DNA of 45,330 nt from Methanosarcina sp. (GTDB lineage: Archaea > Halobacteriota > Methanosarcinia > Methanosarcinales > Methanosarcinaceae), in NCBI RefSeq assembly GCF_028693135.1, contig NZ_JAQUVZ010000028.1:1-45330 (forward strand), given 5' to 3'. The notes under the pieces were generated by a model. It saw nothing but the letters and a program-made list of their open reading frames with translations. It made no database searches and was not told the origin of the DNA. Positions 9,799-16,706 of the stretch are shown in pieces. The position numbers were made by a program, and so were the translations under genes. Numbering within the stretch: position 1 is the first letter of the stretch; each line of letters starts with the position of its first letter.

Positions 9799-10247
9799 GG
9801 AGGATAAAGGAAGACAAAAGAGGACAAAAACCTGAACCGTTGATTCAGTGAGGGGAAATTATTTTTCCTTTCACTTTCTTTTTTGCTGCCCGAATTGCGC
9901 ATCGGGATCTCAGGAAATCGAAGATTTTCTGGGAGTTGCACTGCAAGTGCAACAGTACGCGGTCCTTTTCGCTGCGCTCAAGAGGACTAAGCGATGGGTT
10001 ATGGCAATTAGCTTCATTCAAGAGGACAGAATTAAAAATGTTTATGACCCGTACAACGTCATTCGCCTTATCGTATCGTTTTTGTCACGCTCGACGCAGG
10101 AGCGTGGTCTTACAAAGAAAGAAGAATATACGAAAGGAGAAGAGAAAAGCTACAAAGTAAAACCGGTAGAAAAATCTGTGTCTGAATATATAACCGATTC
10201 AGGCACCTCAAAAATTAAAGCAAGTTAAAATAAGAGAGCCCAATTTC
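9799..10247. other. Intergenic region with dispersed hairpin element
   Basis: This gap lies between the convergent giant protease and the minus-strand TPP enzyme. It holds one copy of the dispersed hairpin element (9889-10106) described separately. Short open frames here fall inside the repeat and show no ribosome site or family resemblance, so no gene is called. Confidence 0.6.
9889..10106 (+). repeat. Dispersed modular hairpin element, copy 1
   Basis: The element starts with CCCGAATTGCGCATCGGG, an inverted repeat, includes TGCACTGCAAGTGCA, then the imperfect palindrome GTCCTTTT...AAGAGGAC at 9962-9987, a variable middle, and a flank ending TTTTTGTCA. It closes with a perfect 7-bp stem hairpin at 10086-10106 (CACGCTC, loop GACGCAG, GAGCGTG). 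The same order of parts occurs inverted at 29221-29450 and directly at 42056-42229. The copies differ in the middle but keep the ends. Confidence 0.75.
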
Positions 10248-11984
10248 TCAGTATTTTCTGCACTGGCCTTTTATAAAAATAACTGAAATTCCCGGAAGGG
10301 CGAGTTTTTCTGTGATAAGGTCCGAAAGTTCTGAAATAGGGACCGGTTTTTTTCTTTCCTTTCCTACTTCCTTTCCTGTCTCCTGCTGTGTATTACTTTT
10401 GCTTTCTTTTTCCCTGTATGAGTCTTCTTTTCTTTCTTCTCCATCTAAATCAAAAAAAGACACATCAGGCACTATCGCTTCTACCACTTTTCGCAGGTCA
10501 GGGACGTTCTGGCCTCCTGTCATGGCTGCAACTTCGTTCTGGAGCACGAGTACGAGCACTTCATAACCTTCGCTTGCAGCAGTTAAGAGCCCGAGGATGC
10601 CGGAATGTGCAAGGGCAAAGTCTCCGATTACGGCTATGCCTTTTTTCTCAAAGCCGCAGGCAACCGAGATTGCCGAGCCCAGGGCAAAGCTGACATCAAC
10701 TGCAGCAAGGGGTTCAGGGGCACTCCGGACAGAACATCCCATGTCTCCGGCAACCTGAACGTCAGGTACGCGGAGAAAATGGTAAAGGGGGAGATAGGGA
10801 CAGTCCTCGCAGATGGCAGCTCTACCTTTTTTCCCTGATTCGGTACGAACAGTATCTACGGGGACTGAGACTGTTTCTTCTTCGATGTGCTCAAGGGCAA
10901 ACTCGAGATCTTCAGGCATTATTTGCCCGTATGGGAGGTGCCCCGTCTTTTTGCCGTAGACGTTGCCTGAAATCCGGATCTGCTCTTCTATGAAAGGCTC
11001 TGATTCTTCAGCTACCAATACCCTTCGGTTATTTTTAAGGAAATTCCCGATTTTCTGCAGAGGAAGGGGGTTTACAAGGTTTAGTACAAGATGAGAAACT
11101 CCGGAATAGCAGCCTGATTTTTTCAGTGTATCTTCCACAATTGAAGCCGCAAAACCTGAGGAGATAATTCCAATCCGTTCAACTTCGTTAACTCCTTTAC
11201 TCCTTTCGACTCCTTTCTGCTCAGAAGTCTGTGCGTCTGCTTCGATCTCTTCTGTTCCACCTTTAATTTCGTTCAGGTTAGTATTTTCGGCTTCTGCTTC
11301 AAGCACCGGGTAAACTTGAGAATGAAAATGCTGGTGTTTTTCCACCATCCGGAGGCCCCAGATCGAACGGTCAAACCCGGGGTGAACAGCTGAAGATGCG
11401 GGAAGGCGCCGGACTTTTCCTTTACTTTTCTCCAGGCCTGCGGTTACCCTTATAATGACCGGGACATGGGTTTCTTCCGAAAGTTCGTAAGCCCGCCGGA
11501 GGGTTTTGTACGCTGCATCGGGATCGACCGGGTCAAACACTGCAACTTCAGCGATCCTGCCATACCAGCGGGAGTCCTGCTCATTCTGAGAGCCTTTTAC
11601 TCCGGGGTCGTCCCCTGCAATGATTACCAGACCCGCGCCTATAGTGTGCGTAACCGAGGTTATAAGGGGGTCGGAAAGCAGATTCATCCCAACGTGTTTT
11701 ACAAGCACAAGAGCCCTTTTGCCTGAAACCGACGCTCCGAGTGCTATTTCCAGCGCAACTTTCTCGTTTGTAAGCCATCTGGCTCTATAAGTTGAACTGC
11801 GTGTGGTAGTTGATGAGTTATCTGTTTTAATTGATGAAGTTGAGGAATTATCTGTTTTCAAAAAAAGTTCCATCAGGGAGGTAACAGGATATCCGGGGAC
11901 TCCTGCTATAAGTGTGACATCACTGTCAATGGCTGCAAAATAAAGGGCTTCAAACCCGTTATATAGCGCTGCTTCTTCGTTCAA
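10248..11984 (-). CDS. TPP-dependent enzyme related to indolepyruvate:ferredoxin oxidoreductase alpha
   Basis: A 578-residue protein with the domain order of IorA-type 2-oxoacid:ferredoxin oxidoreductases: an N-terminal pyrimidine-binding domain (GVPGYPVTSLMELF, then TNEKVALEIALGAS and VLVKHVGMN), a middle domain, and a C-terminal TPP-binding domain (GDMGCS, then GDFALAHSGILGLL and LQNEVAAMTGGQ). True IorA ends in a ferredoxin domain carrying two 4Fe-4S clusters; this one stops at GQCRKY with no such cysteines, and no IorB partner is adjacent. The electron acceptor and substrate are therefore uncertain. Two low-complexity inserts stand out: a serine/threonine stretch with KTDNSST twice near residues 45-65, and a lysine/glutamate-rich stretch near residue 525. 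The start is a TTG after AAGGGGGGTTCAAC. Confidence 0.8.
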   Translation of the reverse strand: MNEEAALYNGFEALYFAAIDSDVTLIAGVPGYPVTSLMELFLKTDNSSTSSIKTDNSSTTTRSSTYRARWLTNEKVALEIALGASVSGKRALVLVKHVGMNLLSDPLITSVTHTIGAGLVIIAGDDPGVKGSQNEQDSRWYGRIAEVAVFDPVDPDAAYKTLRRAYELSEETHVPVIIRVTAGLEKSKGKVRRLPASSAVHPGFDRSIWGLRMVEKHQHFHSQVYPVLEAEAENTNLNEIKGGTEEIEADAQTSEQKGVERSKGVNEVERIGIISSGFAASIVEDTLKKSGCYSGVSHLVLNLVNPLPLQKIGNFLKNNRRVLVAEESEPFIEEQIRISGNVYGKKTGHLPYGQIMPEDLEFALEHIEEETVSVPVDTVRTESGKKGRAAICEDCPYLPLYHFLRVPDVQVAGDMGCSVRSAPEPLAAVDVSFALGSAISVACGFEKKGIAVIGDFALAHSGILGLLTAASEGYEVLVLVLQNEVAAMTGGQNVPDLRKVVEAIVPDVSFFDLDGEERKEDSYREKESKSNTQQETGKEVGKERKKPVPISELSDLITEKLALPGISVIFIKGQCRKY

Positions 11985-12035
11985 GTTGAACCCCCCTTCC
12001 GGGAATTATAGGATTTTCGATAGATTCCGGCACCG

Positions 12036-12155
12036 TTTAAATATTTTTTAAACAGTTTTTGAACAGGTTTTAAACAGTTTTAAACAGTTTTAAACATGTT
12101 TTAAACAGTTTTTAAACAGTTTTTAAACAGTTTTTGAACAGTTTTTAAACAGATT
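12036..12155. repeat. Tandem repeat of TTTTTAAACAG units
   Basis: About ten imperfect 10-11 base units (TTTTAAACAG, sometimes TTTTTGAACAG) fill most of the 160-base gap between the stop of the methanogenesis marker 11 gene and the start of the IorA-like gene, both read on the minus strand. Many units contain the near-palindrome GTTTAAAC/GTTTTAAAC. The AAAAAATATTTAAA segment at its iorA-side end is a candidate TATA element for the IorA-like gene, so changes in repeat number could alter spacing of promoter elements. Confidence 0.8.
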
Positions 12156-13122
12156 TTTCCATGTTCATCGGCTTTATTTCTGTTCCGGGAATAATGGATT
12201 CTTCGGGTCTTGCGAACCAGGGCAGGGCGGCAAGAGCACCTATTACCCCGTTGCCTTCAAGCAGAACTTCCACATTGTTTTCTTCGGCGCAGCGCAGGGT
12301 GTCTGCCTTCGAGACCCTTTCGGTCCGGCAGCGGTTGCTGTATGAGTAAAGTCCTTTTGCATAAAAATCAGATAGTACTACAAGCCCTGTTTCTCTGGAT
12401 GCGCTGTATTTTTCAAGGGCTTTTTTTAAAGAGTCTACGAGCCTTGACTTCGCTTTTTCGTCCACACAGCCGAATTCCAGGACCGTTGACATGCAGTTCT
12501 GAGTCTTTTCCGGGACAGGGAAGAGCTGGACAAGGGCGTGGGAGAGGTAAACGGCTTCCTGGCAGTCCAGTTCCTTTGCGATGTTATGGGTCAGGGTCCA
12601 GGTGGCTCCTATATCCTTTGAATCGGTGTCATCTATGCCTATAAGGACGCGGTCCCTGCGGGGAACCACAACCGTCCCTCTAGCACAGCGTTCTCCTCCG
12701 GATTCGGAAATACTGTAGCGCAGAACTCCGTCTGCAAGTGCTCTGCAGCGGGTTGCACCAACGCCTCCGCCTCCCAGCCCTGCATAGGTGATCTCCACTT
12801 CGTCCCCCTGCACGATCACGGATTCTATGCCTGCGGCTGCAACCGAGGGTTTGAGTTCGAGTTTTGAGGTTCCGGTTTTCATTAAATAGCGGATCATATT
12901 TCCCGTTGAACGGGCTTTCAGGATAAGAGGAGCTTTTGCGTAATGGTAAAGGGACCAGGCTGCTCCGCTGTAGCAGTTGGAGTGTTCCATAATCTCCGCG
13001 TACTCGTTTTTCGCGTCACATACCGCATAAATGCCCCGGTAAGGTACTGTATAGGGGTCGTCCAGAGTAATCTCCTCAATCTGTCTGTTATCCAGTGCAC
13101 AGGCGTTTATATGTTTTGTAAT
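12145..13122 (-). CDS. Methanogenesis marker protein 11, probably with a non-standard ATT start
   Basis: The protein resembles methanogenesis marker 11, a family confined to methanogens and related to the TiaS N-terminal fold; IGIDDTDSKDIGATWTL is the recognisable motif. Its function is unknown. The first ordinary start in frame is the ATG at 12990 (281 residues), but the open frame continues upstream and the extra sequence looks genuine: it reads DPYTVPYRGIYAVCDAK just before that ATG. No in-frame ATG, GTG or TTG exists in this extension. A strong ribosome site, AAAAAGGAGG (GGAGG at 13131-13135), lies eight bases before an in-frame ATT at 13120-13122, and a TATA element sits at about 13194-13208. 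I therefore place the start at the ATT (325 residues). A sequence error or a frameshift remains possible. Confidence 0.78.
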   Translation of the reverse strand: MTKHINACALDNRQIEEITLDDPYTVPYRGIYAVCDAKNEYAEIMEHSNCYSGAAWSLYHYAKAPLILKARSTGNMIRYLMKTGTSKLELKPSVAAAGIESVIVQGDEVEITYAGLGGGGVGATRCRALADGVLRYSISESGGERCARGTVVVPRRDRVLIGIDDTDSKDIGATWTLTHNIAKELDCQEAVYLSHALVQLFPVPEKTQNCMSTVLEFGCVDEKAKSRLVDSLKKALEKYSASRETGLVVLSDFYAKGLYSYSNRCRTERVSKADTLRCAEENNVEVLLEGNGVIGALAALPWFARPEESIIPGTEIKPMNMEKSV

Positions 13123-13130
13123 GCCGAAGA

Positions 13131-13140
13131 CCTCCTTTTT
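13131..13140 (-). promoter_or_regulatory. Strong ribosome binding site of the marker 11 gene
   Basis: AAAAAGGAGG on the minus strand, with GGAGG ending eight bases before the in-frame ATT at 13122 and 141 bases before the first in-frame ATG at 12990. Its position decides the start call above. Confidence 0.7.
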
Positions 13141-13193
13141 ATGGGGGATAGAAAGTGGGAGGATAAATTTGTTTGGTCGAAAAGCCCATTTCC

Positions 13194-13208
13194 TATAAAT
13201 ATATATAG
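13194..13208 (-). promoter_or_regulatory. TATA box of the marker 11 gene
   Basis: TATATATATTTATA on the minus strand, about 60 bases upstream of the ribosome site. With the usual archaeal spacing of about 25 bases, transcription would begin near 13175, leaving a leader of about 50 bases. Confidence 0.6.
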
Positions 13209-13343
13209 GTATCGTAGGTTTGGCAAGTTGAATAAGGTAAATGTTTGCCTTGAATAAGGTAGAGTTTTTCCGGGTAAACCGGGCTCGAGTATAAGCATCT
13301 TACAATACAAGTATCTAACTGTTTTATCTCAATTACAATGAAT

Positions 13344-13753
13344 TTATTTCAAGAGCCATACCATATTTTGCCCGATATTCCTCATATTCTCGATGCCTTC
13401 CTGATCCTGTTCAACTTCTCCTTTGGCATTTCCGTAAACCATGTTCCAGTAGCTTGAGCCTGCAAGGAACATTTCTTTACTGTATAAGAAGTTGTTCAGG
13501 GTGTCAAATATAAGTTGTTCAGGGTATCAAATGCGCTGATAGCTCCTCCACGGCTGGCAGCTACAACTGATGCTCCGACTTATGTTTAAAAGCCCTTTAT
13601 TTCCTGCCAGCACCATGCTGGTCCTGTCAATTAAGGCTTTCATCTGGGAAGTTACCCCAGCAAAATAGACGGGAGAACAAATAAAAATTCCATCCGAAGC
13701 CGCCATTTTTGCCAGGTACTCATTAAAAAAATCATCTGTATTGACACATTGTT
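13344..13753 (-). pseudogene. Decayed flavodoxin-like (FMN reductase / iron-sulfur flavoprotein family) gene
   Basis: Minus-strand translation recovers the second half of a flavodoxin-fold protein, but in pieces in different frames. One piece reads GIFICSPVYFAGVTSQMKALIDRT, a typical FMN-binding stretch, and runs into a frameshift near 13585. The next piece (RGGAISAFDTLNN) is in another frame and is broken by a 21-bp duplication (13489-13509 and 13512-13532, one mismatch). The tail reads YWNMVYGNAKGEVEQDQ and ends WLLK with a TAA at 13344-13346. The N-terminal half is missing where the sequence meets the radC end. The parent was probably a NADPH-dependent FMN reductase-like or iron-sulfur flavoprotein. 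Confidence 0.8.
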
Positions 13754-13763
13754 TTTTTCGTTT

Positions 13764-14453
13764 TTACCTTACAAAGCCCTCATCTTTGAGGCTCACGTAC
13801 CTGCCGTCTCCTATGATTATATGGTCAAGAATATCGATCCCGAGGAGCTTTCCTCCTTCAACCAGCTTTTCCGTAACCATTATGTCCTCCCTGCTCGGGC
13901 TCGGATCTCCTGAAGGGTGGTTGTGAACCATGATCACCGATGCTGAAGATTCAAGAAGAGCCAATTTAAAAACCTCACGCGGATGTACAATGCTTGCGTT
14001 CAGGCTTCCGACTGATACTACTTCTTCTTTCAGGATCTGGTTTTTTGTATCAAGATAAAGTGTTATAAATTTTTCTTTTTTTTGTTCGCGCATTTTAGGA
14101 TACATCAGGGTATAGACATCTTTTGGAGAACAGATTTTCCGTTTCGGTTCTTCCACAAAAGTCTCAAGCCGCCTTGCAAGTTCGAAAACTGCAGCTATCT
14201 GGGTAGCCTTTGCTTTTCCAACCCCATGGACCTGCGTAAGCCTTGAAACATTTGCAAGGCTGAGCTGCTTGATGCTGTATTCTGCTAATATCCGGTTGCA
14301 CAGGCTGACCACATTCTCTTCCCTTGACCCTGTCCTCAGGACTATCCCCAGCAGTTCGGCGTTTGAAAGGGACTCCGGCCCGTTTTTAATTAGCCGCTCC
14401 CTGGGGCGCTCTTCTTCAGGAATATCCTGAATCCTTATTTTGGTTACTTCCAC
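13764..14453 (-). CDS. radC: RadC/YicR family JAB-domain protein
   Basis: A 229-residue RadC homologue. It has a helix-hairpin-helix segment (VHGVGKAKATQIAAVFELARR, about residues 75-95) and a C-terminal JAB/MPN metal-binding motif with His177, His179 and Asp190 region (HNHPSGDPSPSRED). Length and order match bacterial RadC. The family was once linked to DNA repair, but that role is doubtful and its biochemical activity is unknown; some members sit on mobile elements. The start is a GTG at 14453 behind GGGGGATAGAAA. Upstream is a short tandem repeat. The gene ends ten bases from the decayed flavodoxin gene. Confidence 0.9.
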   Translation of the reverse strand: MEVTKIRIQDIPEEERPRERLIKNGPESLSNAELLGIVLRTGSREENVVSLCNRILAEYSIKQLSLANVSRLTQVHGVGKAKATQIAAVFELARRLETFVEEPKRKICSPKDVYTLMYPKMREQKKEKFITLYLDTKNQILKEEVVSVGSLNASIVHPREVFKLALLESSASVIMVHNHPSGDPSPSREDIMVTEKLVEGGKLLGIDILDHIIIGDGRYVSLKDEGFVR

Positions 14454-14835
14454 TTTCTATCCCCCATACTCCCATATTCCCATATTCCCATATTCCCATA
14501 TTTCGTCCTGACCGAACAGGTACTCATTGCTGGCACACCTGCTGTATACAGAGCGTAATCTGTGCAGAGCGCTAATCTTTGCAGAGCACTAATCTGTGCC
14601 CTTATTAACAGTAACTGTTCGGGCTGACAGTAAGTTATATTATGAACAGTTATTATTGACAGTGTTAATATTTGAAGCTTTTCAAACAAAGCCCAATTTG
14701 CATTAAAATGATCCGGCATTTCTATTATATGGAACAAAATGGATAGTATCCCGACATGCACAGAGTTGTATTTAAACCGAGCCGGGGAAAAGGCGCCGAC
14801 CCTTACTTATACCGGGAAGTTCATAAGGCTCTTTG
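14454..14835. other. Divergent intergenic region with 8-bp tandem repeat
   Basis: The gap lies between radC (minus strand) and the MobB-MoaE gene (plus strand). An 8-bp tandem repeat is listed separately. Bases 14530-14600 contain repeated TGCAGAGC-CTAATCT words. A short open frame on the minus strand here shows no coding character. Promoters for both genes must lie here; no TATA element stands out. Confidence 0.45.
14463..14502. repeat. 8-bp tandem repeat (TCCCATAT) x5 upstream of radC
   Basis: Five consecutive units of TCCCATAT, the first with one change (TCCCATAC-like), end nine bases before the radC GTG. It occupies the leader next to the radC ribosome site, so copy-number change could affect radC expression; that effect is inference. 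Confidence 0.8.
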
Positions 14836-15672
14836 ATGAAGGTCATTTCTGTTGTAGGGTATAAGAAATCGGGCAAAACATCCCTTGTTTCAGCCCTGGT
14901 CCGGGAACTTTCCGGGTTTGGGGCAGTAGGTACTGTAAAGCACATGGGGGAACAGCGCCTCAACTCAGAGGAAACAGATACAGGTAGGCACTTTGACTCA
15001 GGGGCAGACATGGTAATAGGAATCACGGGCTCTGAACTTGTCAGTTTTTCCAGAGACTCCGACCTTGAAGATGCCCTTGATATGCTCTGCGACCGCGGGC
15101 TTGATTTTGCAGTTGTGGAAGGGTTTAAGGACAGCAAGCTCCCAAAAATCGCTCTGGGCAACCTTGAAGACGTTTCTAACGTCATCATGAAGCTTCCGGA
15201 AAACTCCGATATACACGAGGAACTGACAGCCTCCCTGGTCGGAATGGCCCTTGCCCAGCCTGACCACTACACCCTGGACGCGCTTATAAAGAAAATCCGG
15301 AAAAACTCGGCTATAAGGAAAGCAGGAGCAATCGGCACATTTACCGGTATTGTCCGTGAGCTTGCAGGAGAGGAGAAGACAGCCAGGCTCGAGTTTGAGA
15401 AATACGAACCTGAAGCCTCAAAGGCCCTGGACAAAATCCGGGACGAAATCAAGCAAAAAGAAGGCATCCTCGAAGTCCTGATCCACCACAAAACCGGTGT
15501 AATCGAAGCCGGAGAAGACATCGTCTACATTGTCATCGCATCTGCCCACAGGACCGAACTTTTCCCGGCCCTCAGCGAAGCCATCGAGCGAGTAAAAGCC
15601 GAAGCTCCTATCTGGAAAAAGGAGTTTACGGAAAAAGAAGAGTTCTGGGTCCACGACAGGGAACACACCTGA
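14836..15672 (+). CDS. MobB-MoaE fusion protein (molybdopterin cofactor synthesis)
   Basis: A 278-residue bifunctional protein. Residues 1-125 are MobB-like with a Walker A motif (GYKKSGKTS, residues 8-16), a GTP-binding protein that assists addition of GMP to molybdopterin. Residues about 135-278 are MoaE, the large subunit of molybdopterin synthase, with the conserved SAHRTELFPA and APIWKKE segments that hold the catalytic lysines. Such fusions are known in archaea. Methanogens need this pterin for molybdenum or tungsten formylmethanofuran dehydrogenase. A TTG at 14833 immediately precedes the ATG; I chose the ATG. The mobA gene follows 93 bases downstream on the same strand, and the MoaD partner is not nearby. 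Confidence 0.92.
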   Translation: MKVISVVGYKKSGKTSLVSALVRELSGFGAVGTVKHMGEQRLNSEETDTGRHFDSGADMVIGITGSELVSFSRDSDLEDALDMLCDRGLDFAVVEGFKDSKLPKIALGNLEDVSNVIMKLPENSDIHEELTASLVGMALAQPDHYTLDALIKKIRKNSAIRKAGAIGTFTGIVRELAGEEKTARLEFEKYEPEASKALDKIRDEIKQKEGILEVLIHHKTGVIEAGEDIVYIVIASAHRTELFPALSEAIERVKAEAPIWKKEFTEKEEFWVHDREHT

Positions 15673-15765
15673 ATACAAAAAATGTAACAGGAAGAGAAGA
15701 AAAGAAAAAGAAGAGCCGATTAAAAACGAGAAGCTAAGAGCAGCAAAAACCGGGACGGAAATTAA

Positions 15766-16440
15766 ATGAGCGGAAAAACAGAACTTAAACCGGGGAGAAC
15801 AAAAGCCAGAAGCGCAATCGTTCTGGCAGGAGGCCGGGGCCGCCGGATGGGTATAGTCGAAAAAGCCCTCCTCGAATTTGAAGGAAAAACCATCCTTGAA
15901 CGCCTGCTTGAAAACCTCTTCCGGGTCGTGGATGAGGTAATACTCTCGATCCGTGACATCCACCAGAAAGAAAAACTCCTCCCGGTGCTCGAAAAATTCC
16001 CTGCTCGTGAAATCCGTTTCTGTTTTGATTCCATAGAGGATGCCGGCCCCCTTGAAGGCATCCGGGCTGGGCTGCTTGAATCCAGATCAGAATACTCTTT
16101 TGTCTGCGCCGGGGATATGCCTTTTGTAAACATCAGGGTTGTAGACCTGCTGTTTGAAAAAGCAGAGGGGCACGACGTTGCTCTCCCGAGGTGGGAGGAG
16201 AGAATGTTTGAGCCTCTACACGCAGTTTATTCCAGGAAACTGATCCCTGAAATCGAAAAAGCCTTTGAGAGAGGCAAACATTCCGTACTTACACCGGTTT
16301 TCGAGATGCCTGATGTTGTTTTTGTTGAGGTAGCGGAAATTCGGGAACTTGATCCTGAATTGAGGACTTTTGTTAATATTAACACGGTTGAAGATCTTAA
16401 GAGTATGATCGGATCTGCGGTGGAAAAAGTGAAATTGTAA
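15766..16440 (+). CDS. mobA: Molybdenum cofactor guanylyltransferase MobA
   Basis: A 224-residue nucleotidyltransferase that transfers GMP from GTP to molybdopterin to form the guanine dinucleotide cofactor. The signature loop is visible (VLAGGRGRRMG, residues 21-31, with the substrate lysine in EKALLEF), followed by the metal-binding region CAGDMPFVN and the conserved EERMFEPLHAVYS. Length fits MobA. It lies 93 bases after the MobB-MoaE gene, in the same direction, and probably shares its transcript. The ATG has only a weak ribosome site (GGACGGAAATTAA). Confidence 0.9.
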   Translation: MSGKTELKPGRTKARSAIVLAGGRGRRMGIVEKALLEFEGKTILERLLENLFRVVDEVILSIRDIHQKEKLLPVLEKFPAREIRFCFDSIEDAGPLEGIRAGLLESRSEYSFVCAGDMPFVNIRVVDLLFEKAEGHDVALPRWEERMFEPLHAVYSRKLIPEIEKAFERGKHSVLTPVFEMPDVVFVEVAEIRELDPELRTFVNINTVEDLKSMIGSAVEKVKL

Positions 16441-16514
16441 TAAAATTCCGGTAAAACGTTGTTGATCTGTTTTCTAATTACCGAAATAGCCTGATTCGCA
16501 TCTCAAACCGTTCA

Positions 16515-16536
16515 TTTCCCGCGCTTTGCGCGGCTT
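16515..16536. repeat. Hairpin CCGCGC-TTT-GCGCGG between mobA and the Roco gene
   Basis: A perfect 6-bp G+C stem with a 3-base loop (CCGCGCTTTGCGCGG), followed by CTTTTCCGTAA. The trailing sequence resembles the flank of other hairpins in this window (GGCTTTCCCGTAATATAAG read on the complement near 35.2 kb), so it is probably a member of the same hairpin family. It could also act as the mobA terminator. Confidence 0.55.
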
Positions 16537-16706
16537 TTCCGTAATTTATGTTACAAAATAGAAAATTATTTAGCTGACAACCCTCTCTACTTTTCAGTTT
16601 CAATTATTTTTTTATGCAGAGATTGTCTCTGGATAACAGCTCAAATACTATATTGAATTTTTTATTGTTATCCGGAAAACTCATTCACAGTGAGGCAGGG
16701 TTATAG

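Noticed and set aside
9848-10228. Open frame after the giant protease
   Set aside because: It lies inside the dispersed hairpin element; there is no ribosome site and no conserved protein pattern.
14444-14761. Minus-strand frame upstream of radC
   Set aside because: Part of it is the 8-bp array and the start lacks a ribosome site; the amino-acid pattern does not look coding.
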